This document shows positions 34,769 to 43,856 of a stretch of DNA of 64,000 nt, piece after piece. Both the position numbers and the translations under genes were made by a program. Within the stretch, counting starts at the first letter, position 1. The number at the start of each line of letters is the position of its first letter. Where the stretch lies: the NCBI RefSeq assembly GCF_019823065.1, contig NZ_CP081966.1, positions 310,001 to 374,000 of the forward strand, read 5' to 3'. The notes beneath the pieces are model-generated. The model searched no databases. It was given only the letters and a program-made list of their open reading frames with translations, and was not told the DNA's origin. The stretch comes from Pseudomonas mosselii. Its GTDB lineage: Bacteria > Pseudomonadota > Gammaproteobacteria > Pseudomonadales > Pseudomonadaceae.

Positions 34769-35695
34769 ATGCCCGCCAGCTTCAATCCCGACCAGCTGCG
34801 TACCAGCCTGTCGCCCCTTGCTGATCGCCAGCCGTTGTCCGCCCAGGGCCAGGCCTACCAGCGCTTCTACGGCCTGGATCTGCCCGCGCGCAGTTGGCTG
34901 GGTGGCTTCCAGGTGGCGGGCTTCGATCTGGTCGGACAGCTCTGGCTGCCGGAGCAACCGGTGGCGACGGTGTTCCTGCTGCACGGCTATTACGACCACA
35001 TGGGCCTGTACCGGCATGTGATCGCGTGGGCATTGGGCCAGGGCTACGCAGTGATCGGCTGCGACCTGCCCGGTCATGGCCTGTCCAGCGGCGAGCGGGC
35101 CAGCATCGATGACTTCGGCATCTACCAGCAGGTGCTCGATGCACTGTTCGAACAGGCCCGCCTGCTGGAACTGCCGCGACCCTGGCATCTATGCGGACAG
35201 AGCACCGGCGGGGCAATCGTGGTCGATCACCTGCTGCACCAGGGTGAACGCAGCCCGGCTGACGGCCAGGTGATCCTGCTGGCGCCCCTGGTGCGCCCAC
35301 GTGCCTGGCACTGGTCGAAACTGAGCTATCGGGTGCTGCGCCACTTCGTCAGCGGCATCGAGCGGCGCTTCAGTGAGAACACCAACGACCCGGCCTTCCT
35401 GCCCTTCCTCGAGGCCGACCCGCTGCAGCCACGGCGCCTGCCGACTGCCTGGGTGGGGGCGTTGATGAAGTGGGTCCGGCGTATCGAAGCCGCGCCGCGC
35501 AGCACGCGTCAGCCCCTGATCGTGCAGGGCGAGGCGGACGGCACGGTGGACTGGCCCTACAACCTCAAGGTGCTCAAGGCCAAGTTCGCCGAACCGCAGA
35601 TCCTCATGCTGCCCAAGGCGCGGCATCACCTGGCCAACGAGCTGCCCGGCATTCGCCAGCGCTACTTCGACTTCATCGGCCAGCGCCTGGGCTGA
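34769..35695 (+). CDS. Alpha/beta hydrolase, lysophospholipase (serine aminopeptidase S33) type
   Basis: A 308-aa hydrolase. It shows VFLLHGYYDHMGLYRHV, DLPGHGLSSGERA, and the nucleophile elbow LCGQSTGGAIV with the catalytic serine near residue 149. The acid and histidine are likely in VQGEADGTVDW and PKARHHLANE. The pattern is that of monoglyceride lipase or lysophospholipase-like proteins. Substrate unknown. It converges directly on the DUF2059 gene; their stops abut. Confidence 0.82.
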   Translation: MPASFNPDQLRTSLSPLADRQPLSAQGQAYQRFYGLDLPARSWLGGFQVAGFDLVGQLWLPEQPVATVFLLHGYYDHMGLYRHVIAWALGQGYAVIGCDLPGHGLSSGERASIDDFGIYQQVLDALFEQARLLELPRPWHLCGQSTGGAIVVDHLLHQGERSPADGQVILLAPLVRPRAWHWSKLSYRVLRHFVSGIERRFSENTNDPAFLPFLEADPLQPRRLPTAWVGALMKWVRRIEAAPRSTRQPLIVQGEADGTVDWPYNLKVLKAKFAEPQILMLPKARHHLANELPGIRQRYFDFIGQRLG

Positions 35696-36448
35696 TCACT
35701 TCAGCTCGGCGGCATTCTGGCCCACGGCCAGGGCGGCGCGTACCGCTGCCACCGCCGCCTTGTAGTAGGCCTGGCCGTCGGCGGATTCGGCGAAGGTGGC
35801 GAATTCCTCCAGCTCGGCGTCCGACAGGTCGCGATAGACGTACAGCAGGGTATTGTTGAGGTCTTCGCCGACCTGGTTCATCAAGCGTTGGCGCTGGCCA
35901 TCGAGCAGGTTCTGCGCCTGGCCGCCACCGAACAGGCCGGGCAGCATCGAGCTCAGGCTGTCGGCCGCCACGCCGGCGATCGCCAGGCTGACCTCGGCGC
36001 CGGCTTCGCGGGCCGGCAGGGCCTGGGCCAGGTGGCCGACGATCAGCAGGCGGTTGTCGCTGGCCTGGACCTTGGGCAGGCCCTTGGCATTCTTGGCCAG
36101 CTGGTCCTTGCGCGTGGCCAGCAGCTCGGCGGCCACCACCTTGCGCCCCAGCGGTGACTGGAAGAACGCCAGGGCCGGCGAGGGATTCGCCAGGTTGGCG
36201 CGCAGCTGCGCCTGGGCCCGGCGGTCCATGGCCTGGGCCTGGAAGCGCTGGTTGCTGTTGTTGACCAGCGCCTGGTAGACGGCAGGCGGCAGGCTGTTGC
36301 GGTAGCGCTGCTGGGCAGCGCTCACGGCATCGTTGAAATGGACGCGCTGGTCGGGCCAGCCGGCGGCCTTGTACAACTGTTCGAGGCTGTCCGCCCAGAC
36401 AGGCATGGTGCAGATCATCAGCAGAAGCAGGGAAAACAGACGGCGCAT
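35696..36448 (-). CDS. DUF2059 periplasmic protein
   Basis: A 250-aa protein with a signal peptide (MRRLFSLLLLMICTMPVWADS). The C-terminal DUF2059 domain shows LARFQ-type text: SDAELEEFATFAESADGQAYYKAAVAAV. A Q/R/A-rich helical middle precedes it (RFQAQAMDRRAQAQLRANLA). The function of the family is unknown. Confidence 0.75.
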   Translation of the reverse strand: MRRLFSLLLLMICTMPVWADSLEQLYKAAGWPDQRVHFNDAVSAAQQRYRNSLPPAVYQALVNNSNQRFQAQAMDRRAQAQLRANLANPSPALAFFQSPLGRKVVAAELLATRKDQLAKNAKGLPKVQASDNRLLIVGHLAQALPAREAGAEVSLAIAGVAADSLSSMLPGLFGGGQAQNLLDGQRQRLMNQVGEDLNNTLLYVYRDLSDAELEEFATFAESADGQAYYKAAVAAVRAALAVGQNAAELK

Positions 36449-36569
36449 TCAGGACTCCTGTCGGCAGGCCGCTATTGTCCTAGGCGTGGCGGGGCTTTGT
36501 CGAGTCGCCAGCGGCGCTTCCTGACCAAGTGGCGCTGTGCGAGCGATTGGCGAATGGCTATGATGCGCC

Positions 36570-37193
36570 ATGCACACGCCTTTCGAACATCCGCTGCTGT
36601 CGACGATCGTCGACGACCTGGCCACCCGTGGCTGGTCGCAGCAACCTCTCTTCCTGCCCGACGCGCTGTCGCGCGCGCTGGCGGCCGAATGCCGTCGCCG
36701 TCACGCCGAGGGCGAACTCAACCCGGCCAGCGTCGGTCGCGGCGCCGCGCAGGAGATCCGCGAGGCGATCCGTGGCGACCAGATCCAGTGGCTCGACCCC
36801 GGCGAGTCGGAGGTCTGCGACCGCTACCTGGGCGCGATGGACAGCCTGCGCCAGGCCATCAACCAGGGTTTGTTCCTGGGGCTTGAAGACTTCGAGTGCC
36901 ATTTTGCGCTGTATCCCCCGGGGGCTTTCTACAAGCGCCATCTCGACCGCTTCCGTGACGACGACCGGCGCATGGTATCGGCCGTGTTCTACCTCAATGA
37001 AGGTTGGCAACCGGAGGATGGCGGGCAGTTGCGGATGTTCCTGCAGGACGGTGTCGAGCACGACGTACAACCGGTGGCGGGCAGCCTAGTGGTGTTCCTG
37101 TCGGGTGAAGTGCCGCACGAAGTGCTCCCGGCCGGGCGTGAACGCCTGTCGTTGACCGGCTGGTTCCGGCGCCGTGGCAATGACCCGTTCTGA
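36570..37193 (+). CDS. 2-oxoglutarate/Fe(II) prolyl hydroxylase, PPHD-like (EF-Tu hydroxylase)
   Basis: A 207-aa dioxygenase. The iron triad is visible as FYKRHLDRF (His and Asp) and EVPHEVLPAGRERLSLTGWF (second His, then the Arg that binds 2-oxoglutarate). The insertion DDDRRMVSAVFYLNEGWQPEDGG is typical of prolyl hydroxylases. This closely resembles the P. putida protein PPHD, which hydroxylates a proline in elongation factor Tu and is related to human HIF prolyl hydroxylases. It overlaps the DUF523 gene by 14 bases. Target identity is inferred from the family. Confidence 0.85.
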   Translation: MHTPFEHPLLSTIVDDLATRGWSQQPLFLPDALSRALAAECRRRHAEGELNPASVGRGAAQEIREAIRGDQIQWLDPGESEVCDRYLGAMDSLRQAINQGLFLGLEDFECHFALYPPGAFYKRHLDRFRDDDRRMVSAVFYLNEGWQPEDGGQLRMFLQDGVEHDVQPVAGSLVVFLSGEVPHEVLPAGRERLSLTGWFRRRGNDPF

Positions 37194-37677
37194 GCGGCCG
37201 AAAGTACTGGTCAGTGCCTGCCTGCTGGGCCAGCCAGTGCGCTATGACGGGCGTGCCAGTGGTCATCCCGACGTCGTGCAGCGCTGGCAGGCCGAAGGCC
37301 GGGTGGTGCCGCTGTGCCCGGAGGTGGCCGGTGGCCTGCCGACGCCGCGACCGCCTGCGGAAATTCCGGGCGGGCAGGGCGTTCAGGTCCTGGATGGGCA
37401 GGCGCGGGTAGTGACGGTGTCCGGCGACGATGTCAGCGAGGCGTTTCTGGCCGGGGCCAGACGGGCGCTGGAGTTGGTGCGTCGGCATGGCATCCGTGTG
37501 GCGGTGCTTAAGTCCGGCAGTCCGTCGTGTGGCAACCTGCAGACCTATGACGGCAGCTTCAGCGGAGTGAAGGTGGCTGGGGAAGGGGTGACCGCGGCCT
37601 TGCTGCGTCGCGAAGGGGTGCTCGTGTTCAGCGAGCTGGAGCTGGAAGACGCGCAGCGAGCGTTGGCCAAGGTCTGA
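37180..37677 (+). CDS. DUF523 domain protein
   Basis: A 165-aa protein. Family landmarks are KVLVSACLLGQPVRYDG, VPLCPEVAGGLPTPRPPAEI, and VLKSGSPSCGNLQTYDG, with cysteines at conserved places that could bind a metal or act in thiol chemistry. ATG 37180 is used; GTG 37174 is in frame too. It overlaps the oxygenase gene and is likely cotranslated. The biochemical role is not established. Confidence 0.8.
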   Translation: MTRSERPKVLVSACLLGQPVRYDGRASGHPDVVQRWQAEGRVVPLCPEVAGGLPTPRPPAEIPGGQGVQVLDGQARVVTVSGDDVSEAFLAGARRALELVRRHGIRVAVLKSGSPSCGNLQTYDGSFSGVKVAGEGVTAALLRREGVLVFSELELEDAQRALAKV

Positions 37678-37748
37678 TCGCCGGGCAAGCCCGCTCCCAC
37701 GCAATGGTGACCATGACGGCAGCGTGGGAGCGGGCTTGCCCCGCGATG
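37678..37748. repeat. REP pair in inverted orientation
   Basis: Two copies of the REP core GGGCAAGCCCGCTCCCAC in opposite orientation, about 25 bases apart, between convergent DUF523 and binding-protein genes. It likely ends both transcripts. Confidence 0.8.
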
Positions 37749-37753
37749 CGGTG

Positions 37754-38236
37754 TTACTGTCCGGTGGTCGCCTGCTTGGTGCCCTTGAACCATTTGCTTT
37801 CCAGGTCGGCCAGACGGCCATCATCCTCGATCCGCTGCAGGGCATTGTTCACAGCCGTCTCGAAAGCTGGATTGCCCTTCTGGTACGGGATCACCAATTT
37901 CTGGCCGGCCAGGGCCCGAATGGCGTCGAGCTTGTCGCTCAGTTCGGCATCTTGCTGGTTGAAGGTCATGTCGAATTTGCCGCTCTCCACCCCAGGCAGC
38001 ACCTCATCGGCGGGCGTCTCGACGAACTCGGCCCGCACATCCAGCTCCTTGGCCAGGGCCTGCCCCAACTCGATCTCGAAGCCGGTCAGGTGTTCGTTCT
38101 CCTTGAACGCATAGGGCGGCGCGTCGCCAAGCACGGCGATGCGCAGTTCGCCACGGTCGTTGATTTCGTCGATCAGTTCGGCCTGGGCCAATGGGCTGAA
38201 CAGTGCCGCCAGCAGAATGCCAATGGTCAAACGCAT
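37754..38236 (-). CDS. Unusually short family-3 solute-binding protein
   Basis: A 160-aa periplasmic protein with a signal peptide (MRLTIGILLAALFSPLAQAE). It begins like a polar amino-acid binding protein (INDRGELRIAVLGDAPPYAFKENEHLTGFEIELGQALAKEL), then jumps to a short end (VIPYQKGNPAFETAVNNALQRI, ADLESKWF). About 90-100 residues, the usual second lobe, are absent compared with the ~250-aa family. The frame is uninterrupted and the ribosome binding site (AAGGGG) good, so it looks like a real mini-protein rather than a frameshift. No transporter genes are adjacent. Perhaps a sensor or decoy; function unknown. Confidence 0.75.
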   Translation of the reverse strand: MRLTIGILLAALFSPLAQAELIDEINDRGELRIAVLGDAPPYAFKENEHLTGFEIELGQALAKELDVRAEFVETPADEVLPGVESGKFDMTFNQQDAELSDKLDAIRALAGQKLVIPYQKGNPAFETAVNNALQRIEDDGRLADLESKWFKGTKQATTGQ

Positions 38237-38464
38237 GAGTGCCCCTTTCTTGTTCGGCAGATGAAGTGCATTCGCCGTGGCTTTCTCGTCTGCCCCGGTC
38301 GAACGCAGCCTAAGACCTCCAGGTCGCGGCAAGGTTTTCTTCGGCCCTGAAATATTTCTGTCCCTGTTTTTGAACCTCTCCCGGTCGCGTTGGACTATGG
38401 TGAAGTACCGCCACACTGCCTTTAAGTGATAGCGGTCAATTGAAGTGAATCACAGGAGAAGTGA

Positions 38465-38941
38465 ATGAAAAGCCTATTTTCGCGTGCTGCCGTCGCCGGT
38501 CTGCTGATGGGGGCGTCGGTGTTCGCCAGTGCCGCGGATGCCCTGAAGAGCGAGCAGCCACCGGAAGGCGCCAAGGTCTTCATCGTTTCCCCCGCCGACG
38601 GGGCCACGGTCGACAAGACCTTCACCGTCAAGTTCGGCATCGAAGGCATGGACCTCAAGCCCGCGGGCGACCAGACCCCGCACTCTGGCCATCACCACCT
38701 GCTGGTGGATGTGGACAAGGCGCCCCTGGCCGACCAGCCGCTGCCCACGAGCCTGATGCCCGAGAACAACGCGCCGCTGCCGGCAGGCCCGCAGGTGCTG
38801 CACTTCGGCAAGGCGCAGACCGAGACGACCATCACCCTCACGCCGGGCAAGCACACCCTGCAGCTGGTGCTGGGCGACAAGTACCACGTGCCGTTCAAGC
38901 CAAGCGTCGAGTCGCAGAAGATCACCGTCAACGTGAAGTGA
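38465..38941 (+). CDS. DUF4399 periplasmic protein
   Basis: A 158-aa protein with a signal peptide (MKSLFSRAAVAGLLMGASVFASAAD). The DUF4399 body shows VFIVSPADGATVDKTFTVKFGI, HSGHHHLLVDVD with a run of histidines, and GKHTLQLVLGDKYHVPF. The His cluster could bind metal. AGGAGAAGTGA lies before the ATG. Function of the family is not known to me. Confidence 0.8.
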   Translation: MKSLFSRAAVAGLLMGASVFASAADALKSEQPPEGAKVFIVSPADGATVDKTFTVKFGIEGMDLKPAGDQTPHSGHHHLLVDVDKAPLADQPLPTSLMPENNAPLPAGPQVLHFGKAQTETTITLTPGKHTLQLVLGDKYHVPFKPSVESQKITVNVK

Positions 38942-38951
38942 CCCGCCGCGC

Positions 38952-38981
38952 CATCGCCGGCCGGCCAGCTTGCCGGCGATG
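38952..38981. terminator. Stem-loop between DUF4399 and LysR genes
   Basis: CATCGCCGGC and GCCGGCGATG arms with a 10-base loop, between converging genes. There is no T-run, so its strength is uncertain. Confidence 0.5.
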
Positions 38982-39006
38982 AGCGCATTGCAGACGGGCA
39001 AGCGTT

Positions 39007-39876
39007 TCAGAATTGCGAGCCAACCACTTCCTGCGCCACGCCCAGAAAAGCCGCCGGCAATCGCGCCTGACGCCGCTCCTTCAGGCAGTACAGGTACTCG
39101 TGCATCACCGGCGCCTCCTCCAGCGCCAGCACCCGTAGCTCCGGGTTATGCGGCACCTCGTGGCGGGCAATGATGCTGATGCCGATGTTGCGCAGCACCG
39201 CCTCGCGAATCGACTCGCGGCTGCCGATCTCCAGCAAGGCCCCGGCCTTCACATTGGCTTCTTGCATCATCTGCTCGGTCAGTTTGCGGGTGGTCGAGCC
39301 TTGCTCGCGCATCAGCAGGCAATGCCCGGCCACCACGTCGATGGACACCGCCTGACGCTGGGCCAGCGGATGATTGCGGTGTACCGCCAGCACCAGCGGA
39401 TCGGTGCCCAGCACCCGGCGCACCAGGCGCGCATCTTCCAGCAGTTGCGAGGACGCGGCGATATCCACCCGGTAATCCTCGAGCATCTCCAGCACCAGCT
39501 GCGAGTTGCCGATTTCCACCGCCACTTCCACTTGGGGCAGGCGCTCGCGGAAGATCTTCACCAGGTCGAGAATGTAGTAGGGCGCCGTGGCGGCGATGCG
39601 CAGGCTGCCCTGGGCCTGGCCACTGTTGCGCAGCTCGAACTCGATGTCGGCCTCCTGCTGCAGCAGTGCCTTGACCATCGGCAGCAGGCGCACGCCTTCC
39701 TCGCTCAGCACCAGGCGCCGACCACCGCGGTAGAACAGCTCGACGTTGTACTGGCCTTCGAGATTGCGGATCTGCGTGGTCACCGTCGGCTGGCTGAGCC
39801 CGAGCTTCTTTGCCGCCAGGGTGATGCTGCCCAGGCGGGCCACCATGTAGAAGGCTTTGAGCTCGGCGCTCAGCAT
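39007..39876 (-). CDS. LysR-family transcriptional regulator
   Basis: A 289-aa regulator. The N-terminal helix-turn-helix reads LGSITLAAKKLGLSQPTVTTQIRNLE, and the effector domain starts at GSLRIAATAPYYILDLVKIF. The style of the helix-turn-helix (QPTVTTQIRNLE, then YNVELFYRGGR) resembles LysR regulators tied to 2-aminoethylphosphonate catabolism, and an AEP-type transporter lies about 20 kb away; the link is tentative. It is 33 bases downstream of cadA on the same strand, so it may share its transcript. Confidence 0.85.
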   Translation of the reverse strand: MLSAELKAFYMVARLGSITLAAKKLGLSQPTVTTQIRNLEGQYNVELFYRGGRRLVLSEEGVRLLPMVKALLQQEADIEFELRNSGQAQGSLRIAATAPYYILDLVKIFRERLPQVEVAVEIGNSQLVLEMLEDYRVDIAASSQLLEDARLVRRVLGTDPLVLAVHRNHPLAQRQAVSIDVVAGHCLLMREQGSTTRKLTEQMMQEANVKAGALLEIGSRESIREAVLRNIGISIIARHEVPHNPELRVLALEEAPVMHEYLYCLKERRQARLPAAFLGVAQEVVGSQF

Positions 39877-39908
39877 TGTGGATAACCTCTGTTCTGCGCT
39901 GCGGACGC

Positions 39909-42140
39909 CTATTTGCGCAGCAGGCGCAAGCCGTTGAATACCACCAGCAGGCTCACGCCCATGTCGGCGAACACCGCCATCCACATGGTGGCCATGCCGG
40001 CAAAGGTGATTGCCAGGAAGATCGCCTTGATTGCCAGGGCCAGCACGATGTTCTGGGTGAGGATCGCCGCGCTTTGGCGCGACAGCCTGACGAACGCCGG
40101 GATTTTGCGCAAGTCGTCGTCCATCAGCGCCACGTCGGCGGTCTCGATGGCCGTGTCGGTGCCGGCGGCGGCCATGGCGAAGCCGATTTCGGCACGGGCC
40201 AGGGCCGGTGCGTCGTTGATGCCGTCACCGACCATGCCGACCCGATGGCCCTCGCCGTACAGGCGCTCGATGCTGGCCAGCTTGTCCGCCGGCAGCAGGT
40301 TGCCCTCGGCGCGATCAATCCCCACCTGGGCGGCGATGGCCTGGGCAGTGTGGGGATTGTCGCCGGTCAACATGACAGTCTTGATGCCCAGCTCGTGCAG
40401 TTCGGCGATGGCTTGGCGGCTGCTGTCCTTGACCGTGTCGGCCACGGCGAACAGCGCCAGCGGGCCGGAGCGGTCGAGCAGCAGCACCACGGTCTTGCCC
40501 TGGCGCTCCAGCACATCGAGCTGCGCTTCAAGCTCCGGGGAGCACAGGCCGAGCTCTTCGACCAGGCGATGGTTGCCCAGGTGGTAGGTCTGGCCCCCGA
40601 TATCACCGCGCACACCGCGACCGGCCAGGGCGGCGAAATCGGTGACTTCGCTCAAGGGCAGGTCCTGTTCCTTGGCGAACAGGGCGATGGCACCGGACAC
40701 CGGGTGGTCGGAGCGGGCGGCCAGACTGGCGGCCAGGGCTTGGGCCCGGCCTTCGAACAGCGGGTCGAGGACCTTGCTGTCGGTCTGCACCGGCTTGCCG
40801 TGGGTGATGGTGCCGGTCTTGTCCAGGGCGAGGAAGTCCAGTTTGCGACCGCCTTCGAGGTACACGCCGCCCTTGATCAGGATGCCCTTGCGCGCCGCCG
40901 CGGCCAGGCCACTGACGATGGTCACCGGGGTCGAGATCACCAGCGCGCACGGGCAGGCCACCACCAGCAGCACAAGGGCGCGGTAAATCCAGTCGAACCA
41001 GGCGCCGGCCATGAACAGCGGTGGGATCACCGCCACGGCCAGGGCCACGGCGAACACCACCGGGGTGTAGATGCGCGAGAACTGGTCGACGAAGCGCTGG
41101 GTCGGCGCGCGGGCGCCCTGGGCCTCCTCGACGGCCTTGATGATCCGCGCCAGGGTCGACTGGCCGGCGGCGGCGGTGACGCGGTACTCCAGGGCACCGG
41201 CCTGGTTGATGGTGCCGGCGAACAGCTTGTCGCCCACGGCTTTCTCGACCGGCAGGCTCTCGCCGGTGATCGGCGCCTGGTCGACGCTGGACTGGCCACT
41301 GACCACCTCGCCATCCAGGCCGATACGTTCGCCCGGCCGTACCCGCACCAGGGCGCCGATCGGCACCTCGCGCACGTCGAGCTCGCGCCACTGGCCGTCA
41401 GCCTGCTGCACGGTGGCCAGGTCTGGCGCCAGTTGCATCAGGCCGCCAATGGCATTGCGCGCGCGATCCAGCGAGCGTGCCTCGATCAGCTCGGCGATGG
41501 TGAACAGCACCATGACCATGGCCGCCTCCGGCCATTGGCCGATCAGCACGGCGCCGGTCACGGCGATGCTCATCAGGGCATTGATGTTGAGGTTGCGGTT
41601 CTTCAGGGCGATCCAGCCCTTCTTGTAGGTGCCCAGGCCACAGCCGAGGATCGCCGCCAGGGCCAGCACGGCGACCACCCAATCCGGCGCCTTGCCGGAG
41701 AAGTGCACGACTTCGGCGGCAATCGCGGCAACACCCGACAAGGCCAGCGGCCACCAGCGGGTCTTGCTCGCCTGGGGCGCATTGGCGCTGCCGTCGTCCT
41801 CGGCGGCCAGCGGTTCGGCCTTCATGCCCAGGCTGTCGATGGCCCGCTCGATCTCGGCGGTGCCGGTCAGTGTATGGCGCACGCCAAGCACACGGTTGAT
41901 CAGGTTGAACTCCAGCTGCTCGATGCCGGCCAGCCTGCCCAGCTTGTCCTGGATCAGGGTCTGTTCGGTGGGGCAGTCCATGGCCTCGATGCGAAAACGA
42001 CTGAGCTGCGCCTGGGCGCTGGCCTTTTCGGTCAGCTGCACCAAGGCCGGTGCAGCCTTGCTGGCACAGCAGCTGTGGGCGTGGGGCTCATGGTCATGCG
42101 CATGGTCATGCTTGTGGTCGGGGCTGACAGGCTGGTTCAT
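39909..42140 (-). CDS. cadA: Cd/Zn/Pb-exporting P1B-type ATPase CadA
   Basis: A 743-aa heavy-metal pump. It opens with a His-rich stretch ([17 protein letters not shown]) that binds metal, then a metal-binding domain with [10 protein letters not shown], an acidic-type site. The membrane core has the CPC metal channel ([13 protein letters not shown]), and the cytoplasmic part the phosphorylation site DKTGT and hinge [13 protein letters not shown] 42140 follows AAGGATG. It exports cadmium, zinc or lead from the cytoplasm. Expression should depend on CadR, encoded divergently. Confidence 0.94.
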   Translation of the reverse strand: MNQPVSPDHKHDHAHDHEPHAHSCCASKAAPALVQLTEKASAQAQLSRFRIEAMDCPTEQTLIQDKLGRLAGIEQLEFNLINRVLGVRHTLTGTAEIERAIDSLGMKAEPLAAEDDGSANAPQASKTRWWPLALSGVAAIAAEVVHFSGKAPDWVVAVLALAAILGCGLGTYKKGWIALKNRNLNINALMSIAVTGAVLIGQWPEAAMVMVLFTIAELIEARSLDRARNAIGGLMQLAPDLATVQQADGQWRELDVREVPIGALVRVRPGERIGLDGEVVSGQSSVDQAPITGESLPVEKAVGDKLFAGTINQAGALEYRVTAAAGQSTLARIIKAVEEAQGARAPTQRFVDQFSRIYTPVVFAVALAVAVIPPLFMAGAWFDWIYRALVLLVVACPCALVISTPVTIVSGLAAAARKGILIKGGVYLEGGRKLDFLALDKTGTITHGKPVQTDSKVLDPLFEGRAQALAASLAARSDHPVSGAIALFAKEQDLPLSEVTDFAALAGRGVRGDIGGQTYHLGNHRLVEELGLCSPELEAQLDVLERQGKTVVLLLDRSGPLALFAVADTVKDSSRQAIAELHELGIKTVMLTGDNPHTAQAIAAQVGIDRAEGNLLPADKLASIERLYGEGHRVGMVGDGINDAPALARAEIGFAMAAAGTDTAIETADVALMDDDLRKIPAFVRLSRQSAAILTQNIVLALAIKAIFLAITFAGMATMWMAVFADMGVSLLVVFNGLRLLRK

Positions 42141-42206
42141 GGAATCATCCTTAACTGAGCACTGGCCTCTGCGCAAATCCGCAGAGTGGGTTGTTGCCAA
42201 GTGAAC

Positions 42207-42227
42207 ACCCTGTAGCCACTATAGGGT
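42207..42227 (-). promoter_or_regulatory. CadR operator in the cadA promoter
   Basis: A 21-base imperfect palindrome with ACCCT and AGGGT ends, lying in the 111-bp cadA-cadR gap. Read on the cadA strand it matches the published CadR site of P. putida. TTGACC overlaps its upstream edge as a -35 box, so the operator sits in the spacer of the cadA promoter, as is typical for MerR-family control. Confidence 0.88.
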
Positions 42228-42251
42228 CAAGCCCTCTGCTGGAGATTTGCC

Positions 42252-42695
42252 ATGAAGATCGGAGAATTGGCCAAGGCCACCGACTGCGCCGTGGAGACCA
42301 TCCGCTACTACGAGCGTGAGCAGCTGCTGCCCGAGCCCGCCCGCAGCGACGGCAACTATCGGCTCTACACCCAGGCCCATGTCGAGCGGCTGACTTTCAT
42401 CCGCAACTGCCGCACCCTGGACATGACCCTCGATGAGATCCGCAGCCTGTTGAACCTGCGCGACAGCCCCGACGGCTCATGCGGCAGCGTCAACGCGCTG
42501 ATCGACGAACATATCGAGCATGTGCAGGCGAGGATCGACGGGCTGGTGGCGCTGCAGGCGCAGCTGGTGGAGTTGAGGCAGCGGTGCAATGCGCAGGGGG
42601 CGGAGTGCGCGATTCTCCAGCAACTGGAGACCAATGGGGCGGTGACGGTGCCGGAAACCGAGCATTCCCATGTAGGCAGAAGCCACGGGCATTGA
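42252..42695 (+). CDS. cadR: Cadmium-responsive MerR regulator CadR
   Basis: A 147-aa MerR-family activator. The winged helix-turn-helix is MKIGELAKATDCAVETIRYYERE. The Cd-binding cysteines fall exactly at residues 77, 112 and 119 (GSCGS, RCNAQGAECA), as in P. putida CadR, and the His-rich tail (EHSHVGRSHGH) forms the second metal site known there. It is divergent from cadA and bends the shared promoter on metal binding. Confidence 0.96.
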   Translation: MKIGELAKATDCAVETIRYYEREQLLPEPARSDGNYRLYTQAHVERLTFIRNCRTLDMTLDEIRSLLNLRDSPDGSCGSVNALIDEHIEHVQARIDGLVALQAQLVELRQRCNAQGAECAILQQLETNGAVTVPETEHSHVGRSHGH

Positions 42696-42705
42696 AAGTA
42701 CTGGG

Positions 42706-42826
42706 GGCGCTGCGCCCCCCTTTCGCGACACAAGGCCGCTCCCACAGGTACAGCGCAGTTTCAGGTTCTGCACCGTACCTGTGGGAGCGGCCTTGTGTCG
42801 CGATGGGCTGCAAGGCAGCCCCGGCA
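42706..42826. repeat. REP pair between cadR and thyA
   Basis: Two inverted REP copies with core GCGACACAAGGCCGCTCCCAC, about 35 bases apart, between convergent cadR and thyA. The pair can form a long hairpin. Confidence 0.8.
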
Positions 42827-42836
42827 ATCTGAAAAG

Positions 42837-43808
42837 CTACACCGCCATCGGCGCGGTCATCGGCGCATGGTGCTCGTAGCCTTCCAGCCAGAAGTCGCTT
42901 GGCTCGATCTTCTCCAGCCACTCCGGCTCGTACTTGCCGGTCTCGGCGAATGCCGGCACGCGGTCGCTGATCACCAGCTTCGGTGCCGCCAACGGCTCAC
43001 GCTTCATCTGCTCATTGAGCATGTCCAGGTGGTTCTCGTACACATGGGCATCGCCGATGAAGTAGGTGAACCAGCGCGGGGTGTAGCCGGTCAGGCGGCC
43101 GAACAGCGACAGCAGCGCCGCGCCCTCGGTGAGGTTGAACGGCGTGCCCAGGCCCAGGTCGTTGGAGCGGATGTAGAGGGTCAGGGAGATTTCCTTCGTC
43201 TCGACATTCGGGTGGAACTGGTACAGCAGGTGGCACGGCGGCAGGGCCATTTCATCCAGCTGGGCGCAGTTCCAGCCGTGGAACAGGATGCGTCGGCTGC
43301 CCGGGTCGTTGGCGATGGTGTCCAGGCACTGGCGTACCTGGTCGATGGCCTTGTACAGGATGACGAACGCCTGGCCGTCTTCCTCGTCCTGGGCGATACG
43401 GCGGAAACCGGCCTTTTCAGCCATCTCGATGGCTGCCGGGTTGCTCAGCGGGACGCGCTTGTAGCCCGGCCACTGGCGCCATTGCACGCCGTAGATCTCG
43501 CCGAGGTCGTCATGGCCCTGGCGGAACGGGTTGGCCAGCCACTGGGCGTTCTCGTTGGCGTTCTGGTCCCAGACCTTGCAGCCCAGTTCGCGGAACTCGC
43601 CGGCGTTCTTCACGCCGCGCAAAAAGCCCACCATCTCGCCGATCGCCGACTTGAACGCCAGCTTGCGCGTGGTGATGGCCGGGAAGCCTTTCTGCAGGTC
43701 GAACTTGAGCATGGCGCCCGGCAGGCTGATGGTGCGGATGCCGGTGCGGTTTTCCTGCAGCGTGCCGTTTTCGATGACGTCACGGACCAGATCTAGATAC
43801 TGTTTCAT
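42837..43808 (-). CDS. thyA: Thymidylate synthase
   Basis: A 323-aa enzyme that methylates dUMP to dTMP with methylenetetrahydrofolate. The nucleophile is the cysteine of [29 protein letters not shown] and the dUMP-binding [18 protein letters not shown] region are conserved. It is longer than the 264-aa E. coli enzyme owing to inserts in the middle, usual in pseudomonads. It lies 48 bases after lgt on the same strand, separated by a hairpin. Confidence 0.95.
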   Translation of the reverse strand: MKQYLDLVRDVIENGTLQENRTGIRTISLPGAMLKFDLQKGFPAITTRKLAFKSAIGEMVGFLRGVKNAGEFRELGCKVWDQNANENAQWLANPFRQGHDDLGEIYGVQWRQWPGYKRVPLSNPAAIEMAEKAGFRRIAQDEEDGQAFVILYKAIDQVRQCLDTIANDPGSRRILFHGWNCAQLDEMALPPCHLLYQFHPNVETKEISLTLYIRSNDLGLGTPFNLTEGAALLSLFGRLTGYTPRWFTYFIGDAHVYENHLDMLNEQMKREPLAAPKLVISDRVPAFAETGKYEPEWLEKIEPSDFWLEGYEHHAPMTAPMAV

Positions 43809-43827
43809 GGCTTACCTGTAGCAAGAA

Positions 43828-43850
43828 CGGCAGGGGGATCGCCCCTGCCG
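43828..43850 (-). other. Hairpin between lgt and thyA
   Basis: CGGCAGGGG and CCCCTGCCG arms around a 5-base loop, between the lgt stop and thyA start. It may partly terminate lgt transcription or lie in the thyA leader. Confidence 0.6.
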
Positions 43851-43856
43851 TGAAAA

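Noticed and set aside
39876..42158. 760-aa frame opposite cadA
   Set aside because: Antisense shadow; low-complexity Gly/Gln/His composition without known motifs.
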